From Rhodospirillaceae bacterium BRH_c57 (lineage in GTDB: Bacteria; Pseudomonadota; Alphaproteobacteria; Rhodospirillales; Rhodospirillaceae), in the NCBI GenBank assembly GCA_000961745.1, contig LAEA01000242.1, forward strand, positions 1-36,040: a stretch of 36,040 nucleotides of DNA, in the 5' to 3' direction. The translations under genes were made by a program, and so were the position numbers. How positions within the stretch are numbered: position 1 is the stretch's first letter; each line of letters opens with the position of its first letter. Below, piece after piece: positions 25,401-33,652 of this stretch. The notes beneath the pieces are model-generated. The model did not search any database and was not told where the DNA came from. It saw only the letters and a list, made by a program, of their open reading frames with translations.

Positions 25401-26747
25401 CCAGCCCGGCCGAAAACGGTGGTGTGCCATCAGGCGCTCAAGTAACGCCTCCCGTTCCGGCAGGGGAATGGCGGCCGGGTCGCCGTGGGCTAGCAATGCA
25501 TCCGGGTTGACGGCCATCAGGCGCCTGCGCACCCAGCCCTCCGTCCCCGCCAGCCACGCTGCCACAGGCGCCAGGGAGTCCGGAACGACCTCGGTATCGC
25601 CGTGGCTCCGCCGGAACAGCAAATCGCTGATCGCCTGCCGGGGCGCCCCGTCGTCGAGCAGCCGCTTCAGCCAGCGGGCTGCCAAAAACTCCGACACATG
25701 ACGGTGGTGAAAGCGCACGCGCTCAAAGGCCGCTTCATCAAAGACCGGACGCTCCAGCAAGGCCTGGACTTCCGCCGGCCTCCACTCGTCCAGGATGGTT
25801 TCCGGGGCGAGAGTGCCCTCCGGTGGCGCAGCGCCTGTGACGGAAAACGTGAACCGTCGGGACAGCACGGTCGCAGCGGCAAGGGCCTCGGCGCCCAGGC
25901 GCGCCCGTCGGCACTCCAGCGGCGTTCGGTGGTGGCGCTCCGGATTGTCCTCGCGCAGCTTTCGAACGATGTCGTACTCGATGATCTGGGTCAGGGAGCC
26001 GAGCGTCCCGTGGTCCTTCCAGTACGCCAGAAGCCCCCGAACATCATAGGGGCGGCCGGTGAAGTCCCACGCATCGCGGTCGTTGACGGCCTGCATGAAC
26101 GCATCGACATCGGCGATTTCCTCTTCGGCCAGCCGCCTTACCTGCTTCGGCGCCAGCGAGGCCATCTCGACAACGGCCACCTCAGCTTCCAGCGCCGGAT
26201 GCGCAGCGTCGGGAGCGGCATCCTTGCCGGGGCCAAAGAGTGTCGCGACCGTCCGGGCATCCTCAACCCGCCAGCCGGTGATGCGGCTGGAGAGGAAGAG
26301 GAAAACCCTGTCCGTCGCCCCGTCGAGCACCTGCGCCAGGCAGCGCAGCGCAACTTCGAACTGGTTGTATCTTGTAAGACGAGCCTCCTCGACAGCATCC
26401 AGAAACAGGCTGACAGGCCCTTCGCCCCGCCGCCAAGCGTGCAGGGCTTTGAGGTCCTGCGGGTTTAGGGCGCCATCGACTCCCGCGTCCGCCAGTTGCC
26501 CAAGGTTCAGAACGAACGCAGCCCGCCCGGCGGCGCGCATCCGCGCCATCTGTGCCCGGAACTCCCAGGTCTTGCCGCTTCCCGCCTCGCCGAGGACCAC
26601 AACACGGTTGTGGCACTGCAGGCGGGGCCAGTCGAGGGGGCCATGGTCGCGCTCGTGAAGATAACTGCGCAACGCCGCTGCCTCCCGCTCCTTGTCGGTT
26701 TGGTGAGACACGAACTGGCGGTCAAGGTCGATCCAGTCGGCGGTCAT
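22497..26747 (-). CDS. STAND NTPase with helical repeats and C-terminal PD-(D/E)XK nuclease
   Basis: The protein has 1416 residues from ATG 26747 (MTADWIDLDRQF); an open extension to 26825 is less likely to be used. The ATPase comes first: Walker A VVVLGEAGSGKTW at about 49-61, and Walker B PVSLFLDAVEEARL with Asp118. A long HEAT-like helical region fills about 350-1250. A restriction-like nuclease follows at the C-terminus: RPDIRVV (Asp near 1301), then PLVIEVKWAHKGE (Glu near 1317, Lys near 1319), then conserved helices up to IANLGNQRR. The order is the reverse of the other two STAND proteins in the window. The family is known in outline from anti-phage STAND sensors, in which binding of a phage product leads to oligomerisation and DNA cleavage; a role here is inference. 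No partner gene is evident apart from the nearby regulator and membrane protein. Confidence 0.78.
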   Translation of the reverse strand: MTADWIDLDRQFVSHQTDKEREAAALRSYLHERDHGPLDWPRLQCHNRVVVLGEAGSGKTWEFRAQMARMRAAGRAAFVLNLGQLADAGVDGALNPQDLKALHAWRRGEGPVSLFLDAVEEARLTRYNQFEVALRCLAQVLDGATDRVFLFLSSRITGWRVEDARTVATLFGPGKDAAPDAAHPALEAEVAVVEMASLAPKQVRRLAEEEIADVDAFMQAVNDRDAWDFTGRPYDVRGLLAYWKDHGTLGSLTQIIEYDIVRKLREDNPERHHRTPLECRRARLGAEALAAATVLSRRFTFSVTGAAPPEGTLAPETILDEWRPAEVQALLERPVFDEAAFERVRFHHRHVSEFLAARWLKRLLDDGAPRQAISDLLFRRSHGDTEVVPDSLAPVAAWLAGTEGWVRRRLMAVNPDALLAHGDPAAIPLPEREALLERLMAHHRFRPGWDQAAQLRRLAEPSLGPKIAGLLSNPALSDDQRELLLRLAAIGRLWEVAPVAASIAADRVMSHDVRRLAVEAVAASGDTAVMGGLLAALKWERPIPYHITARLCRTLYPQHIDEHGLLHLLARTQTEQGGWRDGPLGAIEHLLDGLPLDRLQCLLPMLLRASRRRPWVRVQAEQVLCVSKRFRGGVQGLGEALARLVAAPDQGGLPPDEWAQLLEQYERLRENQVARPGGVDTVGKALETVPAVRRASFRLRVQRALEGERVPDAWNIQHYWHCWFVTSPDIDWLLQDLEEEEDGPERDLILKAAILYWERAGRPRREGRQLRRIAGKSERLRRVYQQEKQTVLRRVRRLFFGYREKLRSRWWRLRWFISGKGWRALLQRGPLWRYQLRWEAIRRRGDLREGQNWPLMHNMLLSVRDAGSLDEVTFDRVRLVKVFGRHATENLRSGLKARWRTWQPPLPGSEPGVHWNASVSALVGLALEAEETGTAQWTSQEALWASQHALHAWNGFPDWLPALAQSHPTEVISVFRTEAELEVQTPANERSPHGMLSWLARADDRIRNLCAPFIAEILQRQEPTHLKVLRQILAILVRANDAATLSAAAPSRVAAAQATGDRERLLTWLQVWLQVEADAALDWLEGALPLMAPEDADALVQHLAAAMELHRGSSLRMEGPRCLDLEPAGRLLKLLYRHLRPEEDQVHHGIHTPGARDDAQGFRSEVFSAIANAPGPAAHRVLLDLADAPELAATKDVLTYYAWRRAQADAEVTPWTEAAVTEFQRTYTKPPQNAEDVYRLVLGLLADLRDDVENGDLAPIGWFSVSDNEDRLQTWLAGKLQDRSRGHFEVLREAEGHNRVRPDIRVVRTPHHPLVIEVKWAHKGERTYANLRGALHDQLVGDYMKVGEARHGILFIANLGNQRRKVPGKGLQDFRGLIEALREEARQIMTTDPRGLELEVVGVQLVARDEMAGATA

Positions 26748-27109
26748 ACTCAAACTGTCCCCGAAGCAGCCGACTGGAACCGATGTCAGTATGTTGGTTG
26801 TAGGGCGGTCGTGAACGCGCGCCACAGGGCCTTCACCAGCACACTTGGTTGGCGGTGCCGGTGAAGTACAACCCTATCAACTGCCATCGTAGGCACCGCT
26901 TCGGGCATTGCCCGCATCCCCTGTGGCCTGCTCACCTGAACGACACGCTAAGCGTCGCAAGACGTTGGCACAGATGGCTCCCTACACTGGCCTCGACCAA
27001 GCTTGGCTCAGTTCACCTGACAGCCAGCGGCGCGCTGTTGCGTCGTTTGGGCCACACTATGGTGCCCATAGGCCAAACTATGGTGCGCAACTCAACAAGC
27101 TTCTGGACC
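26748..27109. other. Junction spacer between island and core genome
   Basis: No credible gene is visible in 362 bases. The spacer lies upstream of the STAND gene (so it should hold its promoter) and downstream of the ribonucleotide reductase stop. It contains a direct repeat of 21-bp period at 27050-27086. No tRNA gene or strong terminator hairpin was seen. Confidence 0.5.
27050..27086 (+). repeat. Direct repeat, 16-mer x2 with 21-bp period
   Basis: GGCCACACTATGGTGC (27050-27065) and GGCCAAACTATGGTGC (27071-27086) differ at one base. The 21-bp period is two helical turns, so both copies face the same side of DNA, as for a protein-binding site. The position at the island/core junction, about 300 bp upstream of the STAND start codon, allows an operator or a recombination or transposase site. 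Confidence 0.65.
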
Positions 27110-30100
27110 TCAGCTACACCCCGAAGTGCTCCCACAAGTATCGCACTTCATGCACGTCCCGTTCCGCACCAGCGTGAAGTTCCCGCATTCGCCGCAGTTG
27201 TCGCCCTCATAGCCCTTCATGCGGGCTTCGCGGATGCGGGAGCCTCGGTCGTCGCGGGGTTTGGGTTTGAGGGTGCTGTCGATGTCCACCGACACCCGTT
27301 CGAAGTGGGCGTGGGTGTGGACGGTGGCGCCGCCGGTGCCGGTGGACAGGCCCGCATTCAGGCCCTTGGTGGTCTGGCGGGCCAGTTCGGCGGTTTCGGC
27401 CACCCGCCGGCCCTGTTCGCTGTCGCCGCGCAGGACGTAGAGGTTGGACAGGTCGGCGGTGCGGACGTATCCCTTGGACACGGTGCGTTCAAGCTGCGTG
27501 CCGCCCCACTGGGCGAGGTCGGCCTCGTCGTGGCCGCCGCCCAGGGCGTCGGGGGCCATGTCTTCGGGGGCGACGTGGGCGAGGTCGTTGCGGCCGAGGT
27601 AGGACACCGCGACCTCACGGAAGATGTAGTCGAGGATGGAGGTTGCCATCTTGATGGCATCGTTGCCCTCGACCATGCCCGACGGCTCGAACCGGGTGAA
27701 GGTGAAGGCCTCCACGAACTCCTCCAGCGGCACGCCGTATTGCAGGCCGATGGACACCGAAATCGCGAAGTTGTTCATCAGCGAGCGGAAGGCGGCCCCT
27801 TCCTTGTGCATGTCGACGAACACCTCGCCGAGGGTGCCGTCCTCGTACTCGCCGGTGCGCAGGTACACCTTGTGGCCGCCGACCACGGCTTTTTGCGTAT
27901 AGCCCTTGCGGCGGTGGGGCAGGCGGCGGCGGGTGGCCTTGTAGGCGGTCGCGGCCTTCTCGGCGATCATGGCGGCGCGCTGCGGGGCAGGGGCGTCGAT
28001 GATCTGCTGCACCGTCGTCTCGGCAACCTCGTCCTCATCCTCCTCGACATCGTCCAGAAGCTGGCCCTGCAACGGCTGGGACAGCTTGGACCCGTCGCGG
28101 TACAGGGCATTGGCCTTGATGCCCAGGCGCCAAGACATTTCATAGGCGGCGGTGCAATCCTCGACCGTGGCCGAGTTGGGCATGTTGATGGTCTTGGAAA
28201 TGGCACCGGAAATGAACGGCTGGGCGGCGGCCATCATGCGGATGTGGCTGTCCACCGACAGCAACCGCTTGCCGATGCGGCCGCAGGGGCTGGCGCAGTC
28301 GAACACCGCCAGATGCTCGGCCCGTAGGAACGGCGCGCCTTCCAGGGTCATGGCGCCGCACACATGGGTGTTGGCCTTCTCCACCTGATCCTTGGAAAAG
28401 CCCAGGGCGGCAAGCATGTCAAAGCCGAAGTCGTCAAGCTGCTCGGCGGTGAGGCCCAGGGCGTGGAGGCAGAATTCCTCGCCCAGCGTCCACTTGTTGA
28501 AGGCGAACTTGATGTCGAACGCGGTTTCGAGGGCGGCCTCGATCTTGGTCAGGGCGGCGTCGTCGAACCCCTTGGCGCGCAGGCTGTCGTGGTTGACGCC
28601 GGGCGCGCCCTTGAGGGTGCCGTGGCCGACCGCGTACTGCACGATCTCCTCGCGCTGCCCGGCCGGGTAGCCCATGGTTTCCAGGGCCAGCGGGACCATG
28701 CGGTTGATGATCTTGAAATACCCGCCGCCGGCCAGTTTCTTGAACTTGACCAGGGCGAAGTCGGGCTCAATGCCGGTGGTGTCGCAGTCCATGACCAGCC
28801 CGATGGTGCCGGTCGGCGCGACCACGGACACCTGCGCATTGCGGTAGCCGTGCTGCTCGCCCAGCGTCAGGGCCAGATCCCAGGCGGCGCGGGCGGCCTC
28901 GACGACGGGTGCGTCGGGGCAGGATACGGCATCCAGCGGCACCGGCTTGACGGCCAGGGCCTCGTAGCCGTCGGCCAGCCCGTGGGCGGCGCGGCGGTGG
29001 TTGCGGATGACCCGCAGCATGTGCGGGGCGTTGGCGGCATAGCCGGGGAAGGCGCCCTGCTGCCCGGCCATCTCGGCCGAGGTGGCATAGGACACGCCGG
29101 TCATCAGGGCGGAAATCGCCCCGCACAGGGCGCGGCCCTCGTCGCTGTCATAGGACAGGCCGTTGGCCATCAACAGGCCGCCGATGTTGGCGAACCCCAG
29201 GCCCAGGGTGCGGTAGCGGTAGGACAGTTCGGCGATCTTCTGGGACGGGAACTGCGCCATCACCACGGAGATTTCCAGCACCATGGTCCACAGGCGCACG
29301 GCGTGGCTGAAGGCGTCCACGTCGAAGGTGCCATCGGCCCGGCGGAACGTCATCAGGTTGAGCGACGCCAGATTGCACGCCGTGTCGTCCAGGAACATAT
29401 ATTCCGAGCACGGGTTCGACGCGTTGATACGGCCCGACTCGGGGCAGGTGTGCCAGTCGTTGATGGTGGTGTCGAACTGCAATCCGGGATCGGCGCAGGC
29501 CCACGCCGCCTCGCCGATCTTGTCCCACAGGGCGCGGGCGCGGATCGGCTTGCCGATGTCGGATGTGCGGCCCTTGAGGTGCCACGCGCTGTCGGTCTTC
29601 ACGGCGTCGAGGAAGGCGTTGGTGACGCGCACCGAGTTGTTGGAGTTCTGGCCGGAAACGGTCAGGTACGCCTCGGAATCCCAGTCGGTGTCATAGACCG
29701 GGAAGTCGATGTCCAGCACCCCCTGGCGGGCGAACTGGATGGTGCGCTGGACGTAGTTTTCCGGCACATGGGCCTTGCGCGCGGCCTTGATGGCGCTGCG
29801 CAGGGCCTTGTTCACCTTGGGGTCGAAGCGCGTCTCGTCGTCGGCGCCGTCCCACTCGCGGCAGGCGGCCAGCACGGCGGTCATGGCCTGCTTGCACGCC
29901 TTGGACCCGGCGACCAGCGAGGCGACCTTCTGTTCCTCGACCATCTTCCAGTTGATGAACGCCTCGATGTCGGGATGGTCGACGTCGACGATGACCATTT
30001 TGGCGGCGCGGCGGGTGGTGCCGCCCGACTTGATGGCCCCGGCGGCGCGGTCGCCGATCTTGAGGAAGCTCATCAGGCCGCTGGACTTGCCGCCGCCGGC

Positions 30101-30835
30101 CAGGGGCTCGTTCTCGCCGCGCAGGTTGGAGAAGTTGGTGCCGGTGCCCGACCCGTACTTGAACAGGCGCGCCTCGCGGACCCACAGGTCCATGATGCCG
30201 CCCTCGTTCACCAGATCGTCCTGGATGGACTGGATGAAGCAGGCGTGCGGCTGCGGGTGTTCATAGGCCGACGTGGAGCGGGTCAGTTCGCCGGTCTTGT
30301 GGTCCACGTAGTAGTGGCCCTGCTCGCCGCCGTCGATGCCATAGGCCCAGTGCAGGCCGGTGTTGAACCACTGCGGGGAGTTGGGGGCGCCCATCTGCAG
30401 GGCCAGCATGGCGCGCATTTCGTCAAAGAACGTGCGAGCGTCGGCCTCGGCGTCGAAATAGCCGCCCTTCCAGCCCCAATAGGTCCAAGTGCCGGCCAGC
30501 CGGTCGAACACCTGCTTGGACGACGACTCGCCGACGAACCGCTGCCCCTCGGGCAGGGCGTCCAGGGCCTTGGCGTCGGGTTCGCGGCGCCACAGCCACT
30601 CGGGCACGTCCTTTTCCCGCACCGGCTGGCTGACCGCAGGGATGCCCTTGCGGCGGAAGTATTTTTGCGCCAGCACGTCGCTGGCCACCTGTGACCAGAC
30701 GGCGGGAACCTCGACGTCGCTGGCCTTGAAGACCACCGAGCCGTCGGGGTTGCGGATCTCGCTGGATGCCTTTTTGAACGCGATTCCCGCGTAGGGATCG
30801 CGGCCGGCTTCCGTGAAGAGACGCTTGACCTGCAT
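27110..30835 (-). CDS. nrdJ: Class II (adenosylcobalamin-dependent) ribonucleoside-diphosphate reductase
   Basis: The protein has 1241 residues. It makes deoxyribonucleotides from ribonucleotides using a radical generated from vitamin B12, so it works with or without oxygen. The N-terminus ([27 protein letters not shown]) and the length match the long NrdJ of Alphaproteobacteria. The active-site segment [21 protein letters not shown] lies near residue 480 (Asn, Cys and Glu of the N-x-C-x-E motif). The C-terminal tail has two Cys pairs (CGEC...CDTC) and ends GSTSGCS, the zinc-ribbon-like tail with cysteines that re-reduce the active site. The start was set at ATG 30835 (aaggaacggg upstream) rather than at open sequence up to 30994. 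The promoter side contains tandem NrdR-box-like sites. This is core metabolism, not cargo. Confidence 0.95.
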   Translation of the reverse strand: MQVKRLFTEAGRDPYAGIAFKKASSEIRNPDGSVVFKASDVEVPAVWSQVASDVLAQKYFRRKGIPAVSQPVREKDVPEWLWRREPDAKALDALPEGQRFVGESSSKQVFDRLAGTWTYWGWKGGYFDAEADARTFFDEMRAMLALQMGAPNSPQWFNTGLHWAYGIDGGEQGHYYVDHKTGELTRSTSAYEHPQPHACFIQSIQDDLVNEGGIMDLWVREARLFKYGSGTGTNFSNLRGENEPLAGGGKSSGLMSFLKIGDRAAGAIKSGGTTRRAAKMVIVDVDHPDIEAFINWKMVEEQKVASLVAGSKACKQAMTAVLAACREWDGADDETRFDPKVNKALRSAIKAARKAHVPENYVQRTIQFARQGVLDIDFPVYDTDWDSEAYLTVSGQNSNNSVRVTNAFLDAVKTDSAWHLKGRTSDIGKPIRARALWDKIGEAAWACADPGLQFDTTINDWHTCPESGRINASNPCSEYMFLDDTACNLASLNLMTFRRADGTFDVDAFSHAVRLWTMVLEISVVMAQFPSQKIAELSYRYRTLGLGFANIGGLLMANGLSYDSDEGRALCGAISALMTGVSYATSAEMAGQQGAFPGYAANAPHMLRVIRNHRRAAHGLADGYEALAVKPVPLDAVSCPDAPVVEAARAAWDLALTLGEQHGYRNAQVSVVAPTGTIGLVMDCDTTGIEPDFALVKFKKLAGGGYFKIINRMVPLALETMGYPAGQREEIVQYAVGHGTLKGAPGVNHDSLRAKGFDDAALTKIEAALETAFDIKFAFNKWTLGEEFCLHALGLTAEQLDDFGFDMLAALGFSKDQVEKANTHVCGAMTLEGAPFLRAEHLAVFDCASPCGRIGKRLLSVDSHIRMMAAAQPFISGAISKTINMPNSATVEDCTAAYEMSWRLGIKANALYRDGSKLSQPLQGQLLDDVEEDEDEVAETTVQQIIDAPAPQRAAMIAEKAATAYKATRRRLPHRRKGYTQKAVVGGHKVYLRTGEYEDGTLGEVFVDMHKEGAAFRSLMNNFAISVSIGLQYGVPLEEFVEAFTFTRFEPSGMVEGNDAIKMATSILDYIFREVAVSYLGRNDLAHVAPEDMAPDALGGGHDEADLAQWGGTQLERTVSKGYVRTADLSNLYVLRGDSEQGRRVAETAELARQTTKGLNAGLSTGTGGATVHTHAHFERVSVDIDSTLKPKPRDDRGSRIREARMKGYEGDNCGECGNFTLVRNGTCMKCDTCGSTSGCS

Positions 30836-31007
30836 GTTCCCGTTCCTTGCCTGGTTATGACTTATGGCGGATATACCCGAACCAACTTCAACTTCTTGCG
30901 TTGGCCCTCTTCCGAACGTCGCCCTAAAGGCTGTTCGGTGTGGTGCCGAATCCTCGAAAGAAGCCTGAGACATCCCCAAGAACCCTGATTCCACCGCGAG
31001 TCGCGAT

Positions 31008-31055
31008 GGACCATATGTTGTGTGTGCAGATGCTCAGAGCCACTACCCTATGCGA
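31008..31055. promoter_or_regulatory. Candidate tandem NrdR boxes upstream of nrdJ
   Basis: The NrdR box is a 16-bp palindrome close to acaCwAtATaTwGtgt, normally present as two copies about 31-32 bp apart. Box 1, ggaccatatgttgtgt (31008-31023), matches at 12 of 16 positions by my count. Box 2, ccactaccctatgcga (31040-31055), keeps the left half CACTA but is weaker (about 9 of 16). The start-to-start distance is exactly 32 bp. They lie 173-220 bp from the nrdJ start codon. NrdR represses ribonucleotide reductase genes when ATP/dATP signals are high; the site assignment is inference. Confidence 0.5.
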
Positions 31056-31213
31056 CGATCCGGGGTGCGGCAACAAATTTCTGCCTCGGTTTTGGAGCGA
31101 AAAAGCGTCGAATTCGGTGCATCGGAGGTACGCATTCAGGGTGGCGCCTGGAGGAAGGTCGTAAGACCTTACGCCGCCTTGAAATGAGGTCGCCGCATGC
31201 TGGACGCGGGGCC

Positions 31214-31249
31214 GGGATTGGTCCATATTCCGGGCCCTGGACCAATCCC
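31214..31249. repeat. Long inverted repeat ahead of the NDUFA12 gene
   Basis: GGGATTGGTCC (31214-31224) pairs perfectly with GGACCAATCCC (31239-31249) around a 14-base loop. It ends 32 bases before the start codon of the complex I accessory gene. It has no T run, so it is not a standard terminator; it may be a protein-binding site or a leader stem. Confidence 0.6.
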
Positions 31250-31281
31250 CGCGAGGGGACCCTTCGGCACACGGAGCGCAC

Positions 31282-31629
31282 ATGATTCTCGGGACCCTGT
31301 TCAACACGTGGCTGCATGGCCGTCAGGTCGGCACCGACCAGTTCGGCAACCGCTACTTCGAGTCCAAGAAGGACATTCAGGGCGGCGTGCCCAAGCGCTC
31401 GGTGCTGTACAAGGGCGCCCTCGAAGCGTCCAAGGTGCCGCCCGAATGGCACGCCTGGCTGCACTACACCACCGATGCGCCGGTCACCCGCCCGCAGCGC
31501 GCGTGGCAGAAGGAGCATGTGCCGAACCTGACCGGCACCGTCCAGGCCTACCTGCCGCCCGGTCACGACCAGCGTGGCGGCCTGCGCGACCGCGCCACCG
31601 GCGACTATGAGCCGTGGAGGCCGGTGTGA
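31282..31629 (+). CDS. NDUFA12-family complex I accessory subunit
   Basis: The protein has 115 residues. It matches the small NDUFA12 (B17.2) family, an accessory subunit of NADH:ubiquinone oxidoreductase that in bacteria occurs mainly in Alphaproteobacteria. Visible family features are GTDQFGNRYFE near residue 17, then RSVLYKG, PPEWHAWLHYTTDAP, and a tryptophan-containing C-terminal end YEPWRPV. No signal peptide or membrane segment, so it sits on the cytoplasmic side of the complex. It lies 45 bases before the first mlaD-like gene; such linkage is common in related genomes. Confidence 0.93.
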   Translation: MILGTLFNTWLHGRQVGTDQFGNRYFESKKDIQGGVPKRSVLYKGALEASKVPPEWHAWLHYTTDAPVTRPQRAWQKEHVPNLTGTVQAYLPPGHDQRGGLRDRATGDYEPWRPV

Positions 31630-31674
31630 TCGCACTGACGCTGCAAACCGGACCGTAATCATGACTGTGCACCC

Positions 31675-32247
31675 ATGACACCGCGGCGCGAGACAGTGAT
31701 CGGGGCCGGAGTGCTGGGCGCTCTCGTCCTGGCGCTCGCCCTGAACGCGCTCGGCTCCGGCCAGCGTGGGGCCGGTGACGGCGGTTATGCGGTGCAGGCG
31801 GTGTTCCATCGGACGGACGGCCTGACGGTCGGGGCGCAGGTGCGCCTGGCGGGACTGCCCGTTGGCCAGGTGGTCGAGCAGGTGCTCGACGCGCGGTATC
31901 GCGCCCATGTCACGCTGCGTCTCAACGAGTGGGTCCAGCTGCCCCAGGACTCGTCGGCCATCATCGAAACAGACGGCCTGCTGGGCGCCAAGTACATCGA
32001 GCTTCAGCCCGGCGCCGACGACGACATGCTGGGTCCTGGCGGGCGCATCGAATACACCCAGGACTCCATGATGATCGAAGAGCTTCTGGCCCGCGTCGTG
32101 GCCCAGGCCAAGGCCCGCCTTGCACCCGCGTCGGCTGGGGCCGAAGGGGCGGGCGGCGGGGAAACGGGCACGACAGGCAACTCGTTCATCCCGTCGATGC
32201 TCGACGACCCATCTTTGCAGGGTCCATCACAGGACAGGGGGGAGTAG
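31675..32247 (+). CDS. MlaD/MCE-domain protein, copy 1
   Basis: The protein has 190 residues. An N-terminal membrane anchor (TVIGAGVLGALVLALALNAL, about 6-25) precedes a single MCE domain in the periplasm: YAVQAVFHRTDGLTVGAQVRLAGLPVGQV, then SSAIIETDGLLGAKYIELQPG. MlaD binds phospholipid as a ring within the Mla system, which keeps outer-membrane lipid asymmetry. The C-terminal tail is rich in Gly, Ala and Thr and probably flexible. It ends three bases before the second MCE gene. The ribosome site is weak, so translation may depend on upstream reading. No Mla permease or ATPase gene lies in the window. Confidence 0.88.
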   Translation: MTPRRETVIGAGVLGALVLALALNALGSGQRGAGDGGYAVQAVFHRTDGLTVGAQVRLAGLPVGQVVEQVLDARYRAHVTLRLNEWVQLPQDSSAIIETDGLLGAKYIELQPGADDDMLGPGGRIEYTQDSMMIEELLARVVAQAKARLAPASAGAEGAGGGETGTTGNSFIPSMLDDPSLQGPSQDRGE

Positions 32248-32250
32248 GGC

Positions 32251-32733
32251 ATGGGCCGCAATCCGATCGAAACGATCATGGGCGCCGTGGTGCTGGTCGT
32301 GGCCGGCCTGTTCCTGGCCTTCGCCTACGACACGGCCGACATCAAGTCCATTTCCGGCTATCCGGTGACCGCCGCGTTCTCCAAGGTCGGCGGCCTGGAC
32401 GACGGCGCCGACGTGCGGATATCAGGTATCAAGGTTGGGTCGGTCAGCCAGCAGAACCTGGACCCAAAGACCTATCAGGCCATCGTCCATATGACCATCC
32501 TGCCGTCCGTGCTGCTTCCGCAGGACACCGTAGCCTCGGTGGCGTCGGATGGATTGCTCGGTGGCAAGTACATCAAGCTGGAGCCCGGCCGGGCCGAGCA
32601 GGCCATCGCGGCCGGCGGCACCGTCACGCGGACCCGCAATTACCAATCCGTCGAGGATCTGGTGGGCGAGATCATCTTCCTCGTCTCCCAGGACGAACAA
32701 TCGGGGCCGTCGTCCGCCCCGACTATGGAATAA
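32251..32733 (+). CDS. mlaD: MlaD/MCE-domain protein, copy 2
   Basis: The protein has 160 residues. It has an N-terminal anchor (ETIMGAVVLVVAGLFLAFAY, about 6-25) and an MCE domain: YPVTAAFSKVGGLDDGADVRISGIKVGSV, then DTVASVASDGLLGGKYIKLEPG. It is the closer of the two to the usual short MlaD of Alphaproteobacteria. It starts three bases after copy 1, with a strong site (aggggggag) that overlaps the end of copy 1. The two copies share the same fold but have clearly different sequences, so the duplication is old. They may form a mixed ring or separate complexes. Confidence 0.92.
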   Translation: MGRNPIETIMGAVVLVVAGLFLAFAYDTADIKSISGYPVTAAFSKVGGLDDGADVRISGIKVGSVSQQNLDPKTYQAIVHMTILPSVLLPQDTVASVASDGLLGGKYIKLEPGRAEQAIAAGGTVTRTRNYQSVEDLVGEIIFLVSQDEQSGPSSAPTME

Positions 32734-32746
32734 ACCCGGAGCGCCC

Positions 32747-33316
32747 GTGTCCCGTCTCGTCCCGTCCCCCGTTGTCTCCGCTGTTGGTGCCGTCGTGATC
32801 GCGGTGTCGGCGCTCGCGCTGCCGCTGTTTGCCGCGCCGGCCCTGGCCCAGACATCGCTAAGCCCGCCGCCCGAGATCTTTATCGACGAAACCGTGCTGG
32901 AGGAAACCCAGCGCGAAGTGCCGACCTGGGACGAGGACCGCCCCGTCATGCGCCTGCCGCCGCCGTCCGTGCAGGCCGGCAACCTGCAACGCGGCATGGC
33001 GGTCCTGCGCTGGCTCGACAAGGCCACCGCGCGGGTGCGGACCTTCGAGGTTGCCGTCAACCAGACCACCACCATCAACACCCTGGAATTCATCGTCCGC
33101 GCCTGCCTGGAGCGCCCGCCCGAGGAACCGCCGGAAAGCGCCGCGTTTCTCGACGTGTGGGAACGCAAGCCCGGCGAACCCGTGAGCGAAGTGTTCCGAG
33201 GCTGGATGTTCGCCTCCAGCCCCGCCGTCTCGGCCATGGAACACCCGGTTTATGACCTGTGGGTGCTGTCCTGCAAGGACGCCACGAGCGAAGCACCGGC
33301 CGCGCCGGCTGAGTAG
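32747..33316 (+). CDS. DUF2155-domain exported protein
   Basis: The protein has 189 residues and starts at GTG 32747 with cccggag as ribosome site, 13 bases after the mlaD stop. An N-terminal signal peptide (hydrophobic stretch VVSAVGAVVIAVSALALPLF) ends near ALA-QT, so it is exported to the periplasm. The mature part matches DUF2155: AVLRWLDKATARVRTFEVAVNQT near residue 85, then LEFIVRACLERPPEEPPESAAFLDVW, and EVFRGWMFASSPAVSAMEHPVYDLWVLSC. Function is unknown, but it is regularly linked to ndufa12, mlaD and aat. An alternative longer frame from 32549 overlaps mlaD and was rejected. Confidence 0.85.
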   Translation: MSRLVPSPVVSAVGAVVIAVSALALPLFAAPALAQTSLSPPPEIFIDETVLEETQREVPTWDEDRPVMRLPPPSVQAGNLQRGMAVLRWLDKATARVRTFEVAVNQTTTINTLEFIVRACLERPPEEPPESAAFLDVWERKPGEPVSEVFRGWMFASSPAVSAMEHPVYDLWVLSCKDATSEAPAAPAE

Positions 33317-33652
33317 GGGGCGGCTGAGGAAGGAAGGTTGGGCGCTGCCCAAACCCGCAAGGGGCCAAGCGGCCCATAGGCGCTAACTTTAGCGAAGGAA
33401 AGCGGGCTCTGCCCGCACCCGCAAGGAGGCTGGCCTCCTTGACCTCGCGACGTGACGGAGCAAAGCCGCGCGCAGCGCATTGAATACCGACATTCTCTGC
33501 CTGCGGCGCAAGAAAAGGGCGAACCCCCTCATGGGATCCAAGGGCCGCTCGGCCCTTGGCGGGCCTGGGCAGAGCCCAGTTCCTTTCTTATGTTAGCGCC
33601 TATGAGGCTGCGCCTCCTGGCGGGTGCGGGCAGGGCCCGCGTCTCCGTCACA
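33317..33652. repeat. Cluster of four palindromic (REP-like) repeat units
   Basis: This 336-base spacer between convergent genes carries no gene. It is built from repeats of the form GGGCnCTGCCC, then ACCCGC, then a GGCC-containing hairpin, with AGGCGCTAAC in two of them. Two units read on the + strand (about 33340-33393 and 33402-33443), and two on the - strand (about 33592-33635 and 33535-33575). Identical cataggcgctaac blocks occur at 33374-33386 and, inverted, at 33593-33605. The pairs face each other and could form large stems, or serve as a bidirectional terminator. Confidence 0.7.

Larger units (their letters stand above)
30836..31281. other. Divergent promoter region between nrdJ and the NDUFA12 gene
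   Basis: This 446-base spacer separates two divergent genes. It contains the NrdR-box pair (31008-31055) and a long hairpin (31214-31249), listed separately. No gene is supported in the rest. No B12 riboswitch core could be recognised. Confidence 0.6.

Noticed and set aside
26748-27109. A tRNA gene as integration site at the island edge
   Set aside because: No cloverleaf or conserved TTC-loop sequence could be recognised by eye.
28364-30694. A 776-residue open frame on the + strand, and a 492-residue one at 26849-28327
   Set aside because: They lie opposite nrdJ. Their low-complexity Gly/Val/Ala/Gln-rich sequence is what high-GC codon use gives on the other strand; no domains or ribosome sites are seen.
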